A DNA stretch of 64,000 nt from Hyphomicrobiales bacterium (GCA_027483945.1 JAIXTM010000001.1:62001-126000), one strand, 5' to 3'. Counted from the stretch's first letter, positions 25,521-34,089 are shown. The notes: generated by a model not told the origin, from the letters alone. A program made the numbers and translations.

Positions 25521-27134
25521 TCAGCGCTCCGGCCGGATGTCGGCGGCGAGCGTGTACTGGTCGACCCGGCCGGCGAAGGTCACGCCCTTGCGGAACGCCC
25601 AGATCGAGCTCTCGAAATGCAGCGGGATGTAGGCCATGTCCCCCAGCACGACGCCGCCGGCCTGCTGCAGGAGCCTGGCCCGTTCGGCGTCGTTGACGGT
25701 GACGATGGCCCTGCGCAGCGCCGCGTCGAATTGAGCCGATGAATAGCCGCCGTAATTCGATCCGCCGAGGCCGGCATCCCGGTCGGGCGTCGCCACGAAC
25801 TGGCGCATGAAGGACGACGCCTCGCCGGTCGCGGACGACCAGCCGCCTAGGGAGACGCTGAACTCCCTCTTCGCCCTCCGGGTGAAGAAGACCGAAGGCG
25901 TGATCGCATCCACCTCCGCCTTCACCCCGATCCGCACGAAGAACTGCGCCACCGCCTGGGCGACCTTCTCGTCGTCGACGTAGCGTCCGCTGGGCGTCGA
26001 GATCGTCAGGCCAAAGCCCTGCGGAAAGCCGGCTTCCGCCAGCAACGCCTTCGCCCTGTCGGGATTGTAGGGAATGCGCAGCGGCGAGGCGATGGTGCCC
26101 GACATGCCGGTCGGCAGGAACTGGTCGGCGACGGTCGCGGCGCCTTCCAGGATGCGCTCGACGATCGCCTGCCGGTTGATCGCCATGGCCAGCGCCTGGC
26201 GCACCCGCACATCCTTCAGCGGGTTGGGCCTGTCCGCCTTGACGAAGGGGCTGTCGGCGCGGCCGACATCGAGCTGCAGGAAGATGACCCGCGTCGTCGG
26301 CAGGATGACATGGGCCAATTTCGGATTGCCCTTCACCCGGTCGAGATCGCGGACAGAGACGTTCTCGATCACGTCCAGGTCGCCGGCCAGGAACCCGGCA
26401 AGACGCCCCGCGCCGCTCGTCATCGGGACCAGCGTCACGGCGGCCCAGGGCGCCGGCCCGCGCCAGTGCCGCTCGTTGCGGACGAGCTCGGTGGGCGTCG
26501 CCTGGGCGAAGCGCTTCAGGGCGAAGGGCCCCGTGCCGATGGCCGCCGAGCCGTCGTTGAAGGCGCTGGAGGGCGGCCAGGCCACGGATGCTCCCCCGCA
26601 TCCCGTCGCCGCATCGAAGCGCGGAGTCCAGGTCGGCAGGATGCTCCGCGACAGGATGGCCACCTCGGACAGCTGTTCGGGCAGAAGCGGCTCGGGAAAC
26701 TTGGTCGTGATGACCAGGGTCCGGCTGTCGGGCGCGTCGGCGCTGACGATGCTCCGCATCACGGTGGTGAAGGAACCGGTGGGCGACGGGTTGTTCAGCA
26801 GGCGGCAGAAGGTGAAGAGCACGTCGTTCGCGTCGAACGGCTTGCCGTTGGAGAAGGTGACGCCTTCCCGCAGCCGGAAGGTCCAGCTCGTCGGGCTGTC
26901 GGCCTTCCATTCCGTGGCGAGACCGGGCTTGAGCGCCTGAGACGCGTCCTGGTCCGTCAACCCGTCGAAAATGTGCCGGGCGAGGGCGTTGTTCGGCGCG
27001 AGCTGATGGAAATGCGGGTCGGCCGAGGATGGTTCGGCGGCCATGCCGATCCGCAGCGATTGCGCGCCGGCCACGCCGACCGACAAGCTTGCCGCGATGA
27101 AGACGCCCGAGGCGACGAGTGTGAGATTGCGCAT
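25521..27134 (-). CDS. Orphan peptide/nickel-type ABC substrate-binding protein (family 5)
   Basis: A 537-residue solute-binding protein of family 5 (DppA/OppA class). Signal peptide NLTLVASGVFIAASLSVGVAGAQ; mature start LRIGMAAEPSSADPH; TSWTFRLREGVTFSNGKPF and VRQALAMAINRQAIVERIL are family signatures. ATG 27134 has GGAGGG upstream. No permease or ATPase gene is adjacent, so it must work with a transporter encoded elsewhere. It is divergent from an RpiR regulator with a palindrome between them, which suggests control by it. Confidence 0.9.
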   Translation of the reverse strand: MRNLTLVASGVFIAASLSVGVAGAQSLRIGMAAEPSSADPHFHQLAPNNALARHIFDGLTDQDASQALKPGLATEWKADSPTSWTFRLREGVTFSNGKPFDANDVLFTFCRLLNNPSPTGSFTTVMRSIVSADAPDSRTLVITTKFPEPLLPEQLSEVAILSRSILPTWTPRFDAATGCGGASVAWPPSSAFNDGSAAIGTGPFALKRFAQATPTELVRNERHWRGPAPWAAVTLVPMTSGAGRLAGFLAGDLDVIENVSVRDLDRVKGNPKLAHVILPTTRVIFLQLDVGRADSPFVKADRPNPLKDVRVRQALAMAINRQAIVERILEGAATVADQFLPTGMSGTIASPLRIPYNPDRAKALLAEAGFPQGFGLTISTPSGRYVDDEKVAQAVAQFFVRIGVKAEVDAITPSVFFTRRAKREFSVSLGGWSSATGEASSFMRQFVATPDRDAGLGGSNYGGYSSAQFDAALRRAIVTVNDAERARLLQQAGGVVLGDMAYIPLHFESSIWAFRKGVTFAGRVDQYTLAADIRPER

Positions 27135-27168
27135 GCGACCCTCCGATCCGCTCACGATGACACGAAAA

Positions 27169-27195
27169 ATATCATTCTGGAAAGCAAAATGATAT
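27169..27195. promoter_or_regulatory. Candidate RpiR operator between divergent genes
   Basis: Inverted repeat ATATCATT (27169-27176) and AATGATAT (27188-27195) with an 11-base spacer, in an AT-rich pocket between the binding-protein gene and rpiR-like gene. A TATAAT at 27193-27198 may be the -10 of the regulator's promoter, so binding could repress it. Confidence 0.5.
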
Positions 27196-27264
27196 AATTA
27201 CATTTCATCGAGCCATAAGCGGCGAGGCGCTGGTCCGGCTCGCCGCGGATTGCTAAGACGCGCC

Positions 27265-28146
27265 ATGCGAATTCGTCGGCCCACGGCACAGGACGTTGAC
27301 ATGGCGGCGGGGAAGCTGCGCCGCGCCTATCCAGCCTTGTCGAAATCCCATCGCCGCGCGGCGGACTTCGCCCTCCATTCTCCGTTGGAGGCGGCCGCTC
27401 TCGGCATCGAGGACTTCGCCCGGGCGGCGGGCATCTCCGTCGCGACGGCGAACCGGTTCGTGCGGGCGGTCGGCTATCCCGGCTACGCCGCCTTCCGCAA
27501 CGAGCTGCTCGCCGGCCTGAAGGCCGCTCTGGCGCCGGTCGACAAGCTGGAGGCAGCACGGCGGGATGGAAAGGGCGTGGCCGAAAGCTTCGCCGAGAGC
27601 CTGGCGGGAGCAGCGCAGAACGTCGAGCGCGCCCGGTCCACAGTCACGGCGGAGGCCGCCGCGCGGGCGATCGAGGCGCTGACCCACGCCCGGCGCATCG
27701 TCACTCTGGGCTTCGGCCTCAGCGCCCATGTGGCGGCCTATCTGTCCGACGGCCTGGAGGCCTTCATCCCCAACAGCCAGGCCCTGCCGGCGATCGGCGG
27801 CGCCGAACAGGCGACCCGCCGCCTCGCCAAGCTCGGCGCAGGGGACGTGGTCGTCGCCGTGTCCTTCCCCCGCTATTCACGCAGCGCGATCGATCTTGCG
27901 GCCGCGGCCCGCGCGCAGGGCGCGACCCTGATCGTCCTGACCGACGGACCGCAATCGCCGCTTGCGGCGCTCGCGGACGTCGCGCTGTTCGCACCGGTGG
28001 AGAGCAAGGTCCTGCCGGCCTCCATGGCCGCGGCCTTCGCGCTGGCGGAAAGCCTGATCGCCGCCGTCGCCACGAAAAAGCCCGAGGGCCTGGCCGCGTT
28101 CGAGGCCCTGACGAAGCGGATCCTGCCCTACCTGCAGATGCCCTGA
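27265..28146 (+). CDS. RpiR/MurR-family transcriptional regulator
   Basis: A 293-residue regulator with an N-terminal helix-turn-helix (about 20-80; LGIEDFARAAGISVATANRFVRAVGYPGYAAFR) and a C-terminal SIS sugar-phosphate-binding domain (about 125-260; ARRIVTLGFGLSAHVAAYLSDGL, DVVVAVSFPRYSRSAIDLAAAA). ATG 27265 is used; a TTG 15 bases earlier is possible. It likely controls the divergent binding-protein gene. Confidence 0.9.
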   Translation: MRIRRPTAQDVDMAAGKLRRAYPALSKSHRRAADFALHSPLEAAALGIEDFARAAGISVATANRFVRAVGYPGYAAFRNELLAGLKAALAPVDKLEAARRDGKGVAESFAESLAGAAQNVERARSTVTAEAAARAIEALTHARRIVTLGFGLSAHVAAYLSDGLEAFIPNSQALPAIGGAEQATRRLAKLGAGDVVVAVSFPRYSRSAIDLAAAARAQGATLIVLTDGPQSPLAALADVALFAPVESKVLPASMAAAFALAESLIAAVATKKPEGLAAFEALTKRILPYLQMP

Positions 28147-28334
28147 GCGGCGCGGAGATCAATTCGGCGTCTGGGTGAACGCACCGGATGCCTTGGTCGG
28201 CTGGCGATGGCGGGGTGGAGGAACCGGATGCGGGTATTCTGCTCCGGCTGCGCCGCACCTCATCGCAGTTGCGCGAGCATCCGAGCAGTGGTGGTAAGTA
28301 GGTTGCTTGGAACTGAAGCCCCGCGCACTCGCGT
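28147..28334. other. Intergenic stretch with decayed coding-like sequence
   Basis: No intact gene. Open frames on both strands have no recognisable features. Together with the following remnant it may be the front part of a broken longer gene, since another frame reads to about 28330 next to the remnant start. GC is lower than the surrounding chromosome. Confidence 0.35.
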
Positions 28335-28613
28335 GTGGGGGCGCTGCTGCCAGCCGGCAACCCAGATGGTGGTCGCTGGACGGGACGTTCTGGCTCATCA
28401 GGGGATGGATCGTCGCCAGCATCGCGACGCATTGATCGCAGCCAATTTGCTTCCCGCCGCATTTCACGGGCACGTGAACAGTTCTGCGAGGATCAATATC
28501 GGCGCGATACATTTCATTGCACGATGGTTGGTCTGCCCGGTCGCAATGCCCAAGCCATGTTGCGCTATTCGAACTGTCTGGTCGGTCGCCCCATCCCACC
28601 GCTCAGCTACTGA
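28335..28613 (+). pseudogene. C-terminal remnant of a PAGNPDGGRW-type polymorphic protein
   Basis: A 92-codon frame from GTG 28335. An in-frame TGA at 28314 cuts it off from upstream. It begins LLPAGNPDGGRWTG, a motif I remember from the tail regions of large, variable Hyphomicrobiales proteins, and ends with a Cys-containing module (QFCEDQYRRDTFHC...YSNCLVGRPIPPLSY). No start with a ribosome site and no N-terminal domain is seen, so it looks like the surviving C-terminus of a longer protein. The stop is 8 bases before the next small gene. Family link is from memory and uncertain. Confidence 0.45.
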
Positions 28614-28621
28614 GGTTAGAT

Positions 28622-28954
28622 ATGCTGATCATAGCGCATGAACTATTTCTTCGGACTGAGGACCGCGAGACCGTGATCGCGATCAGGATCTTCAAGCCTG
28701 AAGAGCAGGAAAAGGTTTGGGCCTGTCGCTATGAAATCGAATGGCCGGAAGGGGCGAGGGTGTTCTCTGCGATCGGCATTGACTCACTTCAAGCGCTGGT
28801 CTTGGCGCTTCAGATGATTGGTGCCGAAATTTATTCGAGTGCCTATCATCGAGAAGGACGATTGCGTGCCTACGACAACGAGACAGGTTACGGCTTTCCG
28901 ATGGCGGCTTCGCTACGGGACTTGTTGGTTGGCGACGACAAGGTTGCGATGTAG
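28622..28954 (+). CDS. Small conserved-type protein (possible DUF6968), partner of remnant
   Basis: A 110-residue soluble alpha/beta protein: [32 protein letters not shown], then [24 protein letters not shown] and a C-terminal [18 protein letters not shown]. This pattern resembles small DUF6968-type proteins as I recall them. The start ATG at 28622 has GAGG just before it and lies 8 bases after the remnant's stop, implying a two-gene unit. In such layouts the small gene may be an immunity protein, but this is inference. Confidence 0.55.
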   Translation: MLIIAHELFLRTEDRETVIAIRIFKPEEQEKVWACRYEIEWPEGARVFSAIGIDSLQALVLALQMIGAEIYSSAYHREGRLRAYDNETGYGFPMAASLRDLLVGDDKVAM

Positions 28955-29054
28955 CTGCAACGATTGTCGGGAACTGCTTTTCTCAGGGCAAGCGGCACTT
29001 CGGAGAGGATCGCACTCTAGCGAACCTAATCGCAAACTTGCGAAATCTGAGCAG

Positions 29055-29144
29055 TGGCGGACAGGGCGGGATTCGAACCCGCGATACGGTTGCCCGTATA
29101 CACACTTTCCAGGCGTGCGCCTTCAACCACTCGGCCACCTGTCC
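29055..29144 (-). tRNA. tRNA-Ser (anticodon GGA)
   Basis: A 90-nt class II tRNA with encoded CCA (29055-29057). Acceptor stem GGACAGG/CCTGTCC; anticodon stem CACGC/GTGTG encloses the loop CTGGAAA, anticodon GGA (serine UCC/UCU). The long variable arm (TATACGGGCAACCGTATC region) and the T loop GGTTCGAATCC are clear. No displaced copy of its 3' end was found nearby. Confidence 0.97.
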
Positions 29145-29317
29145 GGCGGGCGGTTCTTAGGCGTCCGGCGCGGAAACTGCAAGCCGGGTCGGGCGTAACC
29201 CGTCGCGGCAGGGGAAGCGGAAGGGCGGGACAATCGGCGCGGCGCCGGCATTAAGGCTTGTGCCCGCGGGACCCGCTCCTGTACTCACGTATCCCGTTGA
29301 GGGGGTTCGCCTATTCC

Positions 29318-29641
29318 ATGCTTCGCTTTCTGGCGCGCGTGATCGGTCTTCTGCTCGTCGCCGGCGGATTCATCGTCGGGGTCATCGACGGCACGCGCTC
29401 GATCGCCGATTCAAGCCTGGCGCTGACCTCCCTCGGCGAGACCGCCGCCCGCGTCTTCGGCGAGCGGTTCCAGGCCTTCGGCCCGGCCGTCTCGCGCGAC
29501 GTCCATCCCCTGCTGTGGGACCCGGTGCTGGTCCATGTCCTGATGGCGCCGACGGCGCTCTTCGCGGTCCTGTTCGGGCTCGTCCTGCTCTGGCTGGGAC
29601 GCGACCCGGAACCAGGGATCGGCTTCGACACGAAGCGGTGA
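29318..29641 (+). CDS. Small two-helix inner-membrane protein
   Basis: A 107-residue protein with two hydrophobic helices: residues 4-24 ([20 protein letters not shown]) and about 72-94 ([24 protein letters not shown]), with a soluble loop between containing [17 protein letters not shown]. Similar proteins are common in Hyphomicrobiales without known function. An ATG further upstream is absent; 29318 directly precedes the first helix. It precedes msrA by 73 bases. Confidence 0.72.
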   Translation: MLRFLARVIGLLLVAGGFIVGVIDGTRSIADSSLALTSLGETAARVFGERFQAFGPAVSRDVHPLLWDPVLVHVLMAPTALFAVLFGLVLLWLGRDPEPGIGFDTKR

Positions 29642-29714
29642 TCGGACGCTGCCGGGCCTCGCGCGCCGGCGCCGCCGTGCCCATATGGGGGCGGTGACAA
29701 GCGGAGGCCCGATC

Positions 29715-30368
29715 ATGTTCTTTGCCCGCAAACGCCTGACGCTGCCGAGCCGCGAGGACGCGCTGCCCGGCCGGCCGAATCCGATTCCGACCTCGGAGCG
29801 CCATGTCGTCAACGGCCGGCCGCTGAAAGGCCCCTATCCCGAAGGGATGCGCCGGGCCGTGTTCGGGCTCGGGTGCTTCTGGGGCGCGGAGCGCGCCTTC
29901 TGGACGCGGGATGGGGTTTGGGTCACCGCTGTCGGCTATGCCGGCGGCGAGACGCCGAACCCGACCTACGAGGAGGTCTGTTCGGGGCTCACCGGCCACA
30001 ACGAGGTGGTGCTGGTGGTCTACGACCCCAAGATCCTGCCCCTGGAGCAGCTCATCCGCCTGTTCTTCGAGAGCCACGACCCGACCCAGGGCATGCGCCA
30101 GGGCAACGATGTCGGCACGCAGTACCGCTCCGGCATCTACCTTGCCGACGCGGAGGAGCGGGCGCTCGCCGAGCGGGTGCGCGCCGCCTACGGCGCGGCC
30201 CTGGCGGAGAAGGGCTACGGCCCGGTGACGACGGAGATCCTGCCCGAGCCGCCCTTCTATTTCGCCGAGGACTACCACCAGCAATATCTCGCCCGGAACC
30301 CGGGCGGCTATTGCGGGCTCGGCGGCACCGGCGTTTCCTGCCCGGTGGGGACCGGCGTCGCGGCCTGA
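29715..30368 (+). CDS. msrA: Peptide methionine sulfoxide reductase MsrA
   Basis: A 217-residue enzyme reducing methionine-S-sulfoxide in proteins. The catalytic Cys is in [10 protein letters not shown] (near 53), with the usual [24 protein letters not shown]. Resolving cysteines lie at the C-terminus ([16 protein letters not shown]). GGAGG precedes ATG 29715. It is followed by a rho-independent terminator whose T tract ends 4 bases before hisS. Confidence 0.95.
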   Translation: MFFARKRLTLPSREDALPGRPNPIPTSERHVVNGRPLKGPYPEGMRRAVFGLGCFWGAERAFWTRDGVWVTAVGYAGGETPNPTYEEVCSGLTGHNEVVLVVYDPKILPLEQLIRLFFESHDPTQGMRQGNDVGTQYRSGIYLADAEERALAERVRAAYGAALAEKGYGPVTTEILPEPPFYFAEDYHQQYLARNPGGYCGLGGTGVSCPVGTGVAA

Positions 30369-30401
30369 GGCGCCTTGCGTCTCCCGCCCTTCCCTTTTAA
30401 G

Positions 30402-30432
30402 CCCGCGCTGGTCATTTCCAGCGCGGGTTTTT
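30402..30432 (+). terminator. Rho-independent terminator after msrA, abutting hisS
   Basis: Stem CCCGCGCTGG (30402-30411) and its exact complement CCAGCGCGGG (30418-30427), loop TCATTT, then TTTTT (30428-30432). The hisS start is 1-4 bases further, so the hairpin occupies the place of a normal leader and ribosome site. Confidence 0.85.
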
Positions 30433-30436
30433 CGTG

Positions 30437-32029
30437 ATGTCGGGCGAGACGAAGAAGCTCTTCAAGCCGAAGGCGCGGCTGCCGCGCGGCCTTGGCGACC
30501 GCAACGCCGCCGACATCGCCGCCACCGAGGCGATGCTCGCCACGATCCGCAAGGTCTACGCGCTCTACGGGTTCGAGGCGGTGGAGACGCCGTTCATCGA
30601 GTACACGGACGCGCTCGGCAAGTTCCTGCCCGACCAGGACCGGCCCAACGAAGGCGTGTTCTCGTTCCAGGACGACGACGAGCAATGGCTCTCGCTGCGC
30701 TACGACCTGACGGCGCCGCTCGCCCGCTACGTCGCCGAGAATTACGACGCCCTGCCCAAGCCCTATCGCAGCTACCGGGCGGGCTACGTGTTCCGCAACG
30801 AAAAGCCCGGCCCCGGCCGCTTCCGCCAGTTCATGCAGTTCGACGCCGACACGGTGGGCTCCGGCAGCGTCGCGGCGGACGCCGAGATCTGCATGATGGC
30901 GGCGGACACGCTGGAGGCCTTGGGCATCAGGCGCGGCGACTACGTCATCAAGGTCAACAACCGCAAGGTGCTGGACGGCGTGCTGGAGGCGATCGGCCTT
31001 GCCGGCGAGGAGAATGCCGGGCGCCGGCTGACCGTGCTGCGGGCCATCGACAAGCTGGACAAGTTCGGCCCGGAGGGCGTGCGGCTGCTGCTGGGCGACG
31101 GCCGCCGGGACGAGAGCGGGGATTTCACGAAGGGCGCGGGGCTGAGCGGGGAGCAGGCGGAACGCGTTCTTGCGCTCGTGTCATCCCCGGCGCCCGGCGC
31201 AGCCGGGCGGGAAGGGGATCCAGCCTCTTCCGTCGGCGCGTCTGGATCCCCTTCCCTCGCTGCGCTCGCCGGGGATGACACCGGAGCGCGGCTCGCCCAG
31301 CTCGCGGCGCTGTTCGGTGCGAACGACACCTCGCGTCAGGGCATCGAGGAACTGCGAAGCATCCATGCTCTCGTGGCGGCCGCCGGCTACGGCCCCGACC
31401 GCATCCGCATCGACCCCTCCGTCGTGCGCGGGCTCGAATATTACACCGGCCCGGTCTTCGAGGCCGAGCTGACCTTCGAGGTGAAGGGCGAGGATGGGCG
31501 GCCGGTGCGGTTCGGCTCGGTGGGCGGCGGCGGGCGCTATGACGGGCTCGTCGGGCGGTTCCGGGGCGAGGACGTTCCGGCAACCGGCTTCTCCATCGGC
31601 GTGTCGCGCCTGTTCTCGGCGCTGAAGGCGGTGGGCAGCCCGATCGTCGCGGGCGCGGCGAAGGCCGGCCCGGTCGTCGTGACCGTGATGGATAAGGAGC
31701 GCATCGCCGACTACCAGGCCTTCGTCGCGCAGCTGCGCGGGGCCGGCATCCCGGCGGAGATGTATCTGGGTTCGGCCGGCTTCGGCGCGCAGATGAAATA
31801 TGCCGACAGGCGCGGCGCCGTCTGCGCGATCATCCAGGGCTCGGACGAGCACACGCGCGGCGAGGTCCAGATCAAGGACCTGGTGCTGGGCGCGGAGCTT
31901 GCGGCCATGGGGCGCGACGCGCGCGACCGGGCCGATTATCTGGAAAAGCAGGCCCGCGCCCAGTTCGCGGTCCCGGCGGGGCGGCTCGTGGAGGCCGTGC
32001 GCGAGGTGCTGGCGCGGCACGGCGCCTGA
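30437..32029 (+). CDS. hisS: Histidyl-tRNA synthetase with in-frame palindromic insert
   Basis: A 530-residue class II synthetase charging tRNA-His. Motif 2 region is [29 protein letters not shown] (about 113-141); RGLEYYTG and GGGGRYDGL (about 333-375) are the HisA and motif 3 regions; a C-terminal anticodon domain follows. It is longer than usual because residues about 248-282 are encoded by a palindromic repeat (31178-31281) that keeps the frame. Start at ATG 30437 (GTG at 30434 possible); no ribosome site, as a terminator hairpin ends 4 bases before it. Confidence 0.95.
   Translation: MSGETKKLFKPKARLPRGLGDRNAADIAATEAMLATIRKVYALYGFEAVETPFIEYTDALGKFLPDQDRPNEGVFSFQDDDEQWLSLRYDLTAPLARYVAENYDALPKPYRSYRAGYVFRNEKPGPGRFRQFMQFDADTVGSGSVAADAEICMMAADTLEALGIRRGDYVIKVNNRKVLDGVLEAIGLAGEENAGRRLTVLRAIDKLDKFGPEGVRLLLGDGRRDESGDFTKGAGLSGEQAERVLALVSSPAPGAAGREGDPASSVGASGSPSLAALAGDDTGARLAQLAALFGANDTSRQGIEELRSIHALVAAAGYGPDRIRIDPSVVRGLEYYTGPVFEAELTFEVKGEDGRPVRFGSVGGGGRYDGLVGRFRGEDVPATGFSIGVSRLFSALKAVGSPIVAGAAKAGPVVVTVMDKERIADYQAFVAQLRGAGIPAEMYLGSAGFGAQMKYADRRGAVCAIIQGSDEHTRGEVQIKDLVLGAELAAMGRDARDRADYLEKQARAQFAVPAGRLVEAVREVLARHGA
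31178..31281. repeat. Palindromic repeat inserted in frame within hisS
   Basis: A 104-base element with two nested perfect 15-bp arm pairs: 31178-31192 with 31267-31281 (outer, GTGTCATCCCCGGCG) and 31209-31223 with 31242-31256 (inner, GGGAAGGGGATCCAG). It is translated as about 35 extra residues ([16 protein letters not shown]... to GDDTG) of low-complexity type. The outer arm sequence recurs at 32254-32273. Confidence 0.85.
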
Positions 32030-32077
32030 GGCCGCGTGTGACGGCGGCGAATGCCCGGCCGTCTCAGCTCCTGGCGG

Positions 32078-32273
32078 TCATCCCGGTAGCGCGCAGCGCC
32101 GTGAGGGGGATTCAGGAGAAGTCCGGGCATCGAGCGCGACGGCCGGCGTAGGTCTGGATCGCCACCGGCCCTTCGCTTGCGCTCCGGGCGTTCATGCCTC
32201 GAAACGCTGACCGCGTTTCGTCCGCTGACGCGGACCAGCCCTCACCCCTCGCTTCGCTCGCCGGGGATGACAC
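32078..32273. repeat. Palindromic repeat, hisS type, intergenic copy
   Basis: Begins GTCATCCCGG and ends CGCTCGCCGGGGATGACAC, which is the same outer arm as the hisS repeat. Inside are smaller hairpins (CGAAACG/CGTTTCG and GTCCGC/GCGGAC). It is longer and more degraded than the hisS copy and does not code. Confidence 0.65.
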
Positions 32274-32298
32274 GTTTAGATGAGACGGCCACGCGCTG

Positions 32299-32412
32299 AT
32301 CCCTCCCCGCAAGGGGAGGGTGGCCGGCGCGCAGCGCCGGACGGGTGGGCTTCTTCGCTGATCCAAGGGCCCACCCGGCGCTTCGCGCCACCCTCCCCTC
32401 GCGGGGAGGGAT
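32299..32412. repeat. Palindromic repeat, type B
   Basis: Outer arms 32299-32324 and 32387-32412 are complementary at 25 of 26 positions (core CCCTCCCC...GGGGAGGG), with inner arms CGGGTGGGC (32342-32350) and GCCCACCCG (32369-32377). It can fold into one long cruciform. Confidence 0.8.
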
Positions 32413-32437
32413 CGGGCTGGGCCGGCATCGTGCGTGC

Positions 32438-32539
32438 TTCGAGGCTCGCTGACGCTCGCACCTCAGCATGAGGACCGTTGTTGAGGGCGCGCTGTCCACC
32501 GAAGCCTCATCCTGAGGTGCCGCGAAGCGGCCTCGAAGG
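32438..32539. repeat. Palindromic repeat, type C
   Basis: Arms CTTCGAGGC...CACCTCAGCATGAGG (32438-32473) and CCTCATCCTGAGGTGC...GCCTCGAAG (32506-32539) are imperfect complements. The CCTCA.C.TGAGG core is a common intergenic repeat type in Hyphomicrobiales, as far as I recall. Confidence 0.7.
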
Positions 32540-32558
32540 ACGAGGCGTCATCCTCCAC

Positions 32559-32640
32559 CGTCATTGCGGGGAGCGAAGCGACGAAGCCATCCACCGGCCG
32601 CAACCGCCCTCTGGATTGCTTCGCTCCGCTCGCGATGACG
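32559..32640. repeat. Palindromic repeat, type D
   Basis: Arms CGTCATTGCGGGGAGCGAAG... (from 32559) and ...CTTCGCTCCGCTCGCGATGACG (to 32640) are imperfect complements, with GATTGC/GCCATC inside. This CGTCATTGCG...CGCGATGACG type is found widely in alphaproteobacterial intergenic DNA from memory. With the three preceding repeats it fills the gap 32030-32668, which has no gene. Confidence 0.75.
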
Positions 32641-32668
32641 ACAGCCGGTGAAGCCGCTCGTACGGCCG

Positions 32669-32911
32669 TCACCCCGCGGCACGGTTCGCCAGGATCAATT
32701 CCCGCACGCCGACGAGGGTGCCGGCGGCGTGCACGCCCATGCCGAGGAGGAAGGCACCCTTGTGCCGGGCGAAGGAGACCCCGCCCTCGGGGAACCCGGC
32801 GAACAGGTCGGCGAGCCCGCCCATCTGCCCGGTCGCGAGGCCGAACACGACAAAGAGCCCGTTCACGACGATCAAAAACCAGCCCAGAATCCTGCGGCGT
32901 CCCGGTTCCAT
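32669..32911 (-). CDS. Small inner-membrane protein
   Basis: An 80-residue protein with two helices (WFLIVVNGLFVVFGLATGQM at about 11-30, and GAFLLGMGVHAAGTLVGV at about 52-70). No known family recognised. It directly follows the aminotransferase gene's stop in the opposite order of transcription, 23 bases downstream of it on the same strand, and may be co-transcribed. Its short length lowers certainty. Confidence 0.6.
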   Translation of the reverse strand: MEPGRRRILGWFLIVVNGLFVVFGLATGQMGGLADLFAGFPEGGVSFARHKGAFLLGMGVHAAGTLVGVRELILANRAAG

Positions 32912-32934
32912 GGCAGCCCCCCGTTCGGCGCCGC

Positions 32935-34089
32935 TCAGGCGGCGCGCCTCATCGCCTTTTCCAGCCGCTCCAGCGCGCGGTCCAGGGTCGCGTCATGCTT
33001 GGCGAAGCAGAAGCGCACGACGTTGCGCACGCTCCCCGTCGCGTAGAAGGCGCTGACCGGGATCGTCGCGACCCCGTGCTCCGCGACGAGGCGCTTGGAG
33101 AAGGCGACGTCGTCGGCCTCCCCCATGGGCGCGATGTCCACATTGAGGAAATAGGTGCCCCGGGAGGGCAGGACCTCAAAGCCGAGGCGGGCCAGCCCCT
33201 CGGCCAGCCGGTCGCGGGAGCGGGCGAAGCCCGCGCGCATGTCCCTGAAATAGGCCTCGGGCTTGGCGAGCCCGTAGGCGACCGCGGCCTGCAGGTTCGG
33301 CGGCGTCGTGAAGGTGAGGAACTGGTGGCTCTTCGCCAGCACCTTCAGCAGGGCGGGCGCCGCCATGACGAAGCCGACCTTCCAGCCGGTGAGCGAGAAG
33401 ATCTTGCCCGCGGACCCGATCTTCACCGTGCGCTCGCGCATGCCGGGCATGGCCATGAGCGGGACATGGGCATGGCCGTCGAAGACGACGTGCTCCCAGA
33501 CCTCGTCGCAGATCGCCACGGCATCGTGACGGACGCAGAACTCGGCGAGGAGCTTCAGGTCCTCGTCGGGGAAGACCGTCGCGGTGGGATTGAGCGGGTT
33601 GTTGAAGAGGACGGCCTTCGTCTTCGGCGAGAAGGCCGCTTCCAGCGCCTCCCGCGTCAGCCGGAAATGCGGCGGCTGCAGCGTCACGAATTTCGGCACG
33701 CCGCCGGCGAGCTTCACCAGCGGCAGATAGGCGTCGTACATGGGCTCGAACAGCACGACCTCGTCGCCCGGCGAGACGCAGGCGAGGATCGCGCCGGCCA
33801 GCGCCTCGGTCGCGCCGGAGGTGACCATCACTTCCGCCTGCCAGTCGAGGTCGAGGCCCTGCCAAAGCCGGTAATGAGCGGCGATGGCCTGGCGCAGCTC
33901 GGGCGTGCCCATCATCGAGGGATATTGGTTGTAGCCCGACAGGCTCGCCTCGGCGGCCCTGGCGCGCACGTCCTCGGGGCCGGGATCGTCGGGGAAGCCC
34001 TGGCCGAGATTGACCGCGTCATGGTCGCGGGCAAGCTGCGACATGACCTCGAAGATCGTCGTGGGCATGGAGGCGAAGAGCGGGTTCAT
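32935..34089 (-). CDS. PLP-dependent aminotransferase, class I/II (YbdL/kynurenine type)
   Basis: A 384-residue fold-type I aminotransferase. The PLP lysine is in GSAGKIFSLTGWKVGF (near 230); NNPLNPTATVF, DEVWEHVVFDG and VRFCFAKHD are the usual cofactor and substrate-carboxylate contacts. The pattern (NLGQGFPDDPGPEDVR, SGYNQYPSMMGTPELRQAI) is of the methionine/kynurenine aminotransferase group. ATG 34089 was chosen; no good ribosome site precedes it. Divergent from cobQ. Confidence 0.9.
   Translation of the reverse strand: MNPLFASMPTTIFEVMSQLARDHDAVNLGQGFPDDPGPEDVRARAAEASLSGYNQYPSMMGTPELRQAIAAHYRLWQGLDLDWQAEVMVTSGATEALAGAILACVSPGDEVVLFEPMYDAYLPLVKLAGGVPKFVTLQPPHFRLTREALEAAFSPKTKAVLFNNPLNPTATVFPDEDLKLLAEFCVRHDAVAICDEVWEHVVFDGHAHVPLMAMPGMRERTVKIGSAGKIFSLTGWKVGFVMAAPALLKVLAKSHQFLTFTTPPNLQAAVAYGLAKPEAYFRDMRAGFARSRDRLAEGLARLGFEVLPSRGTYFLNVDIAPMGEADDVAFSKRLVAEHGVATIPVSAFYATGSVRNVVRFCFAKHDATLDRALERLEKAMRRAA

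Noticed and set aside
28159-28599. A 146-codon minus-strand frame between rpiR-like gene and tRNA-Ser
   Set aside because: It is antisense to the better-supported remnant frame and has no domain or ribosome site.
29055-29144. tRNA-Ser as a second integration site
   Set aside because: I found no second copy of its 3' end in the preceding kilobase, so the nearby low-GC genes cannot be called an integrated element.
32078-32640. CRISPR array
   Set aside because: The repeats are four different palindromes without uniform length or spacers, and no cas genes are present.
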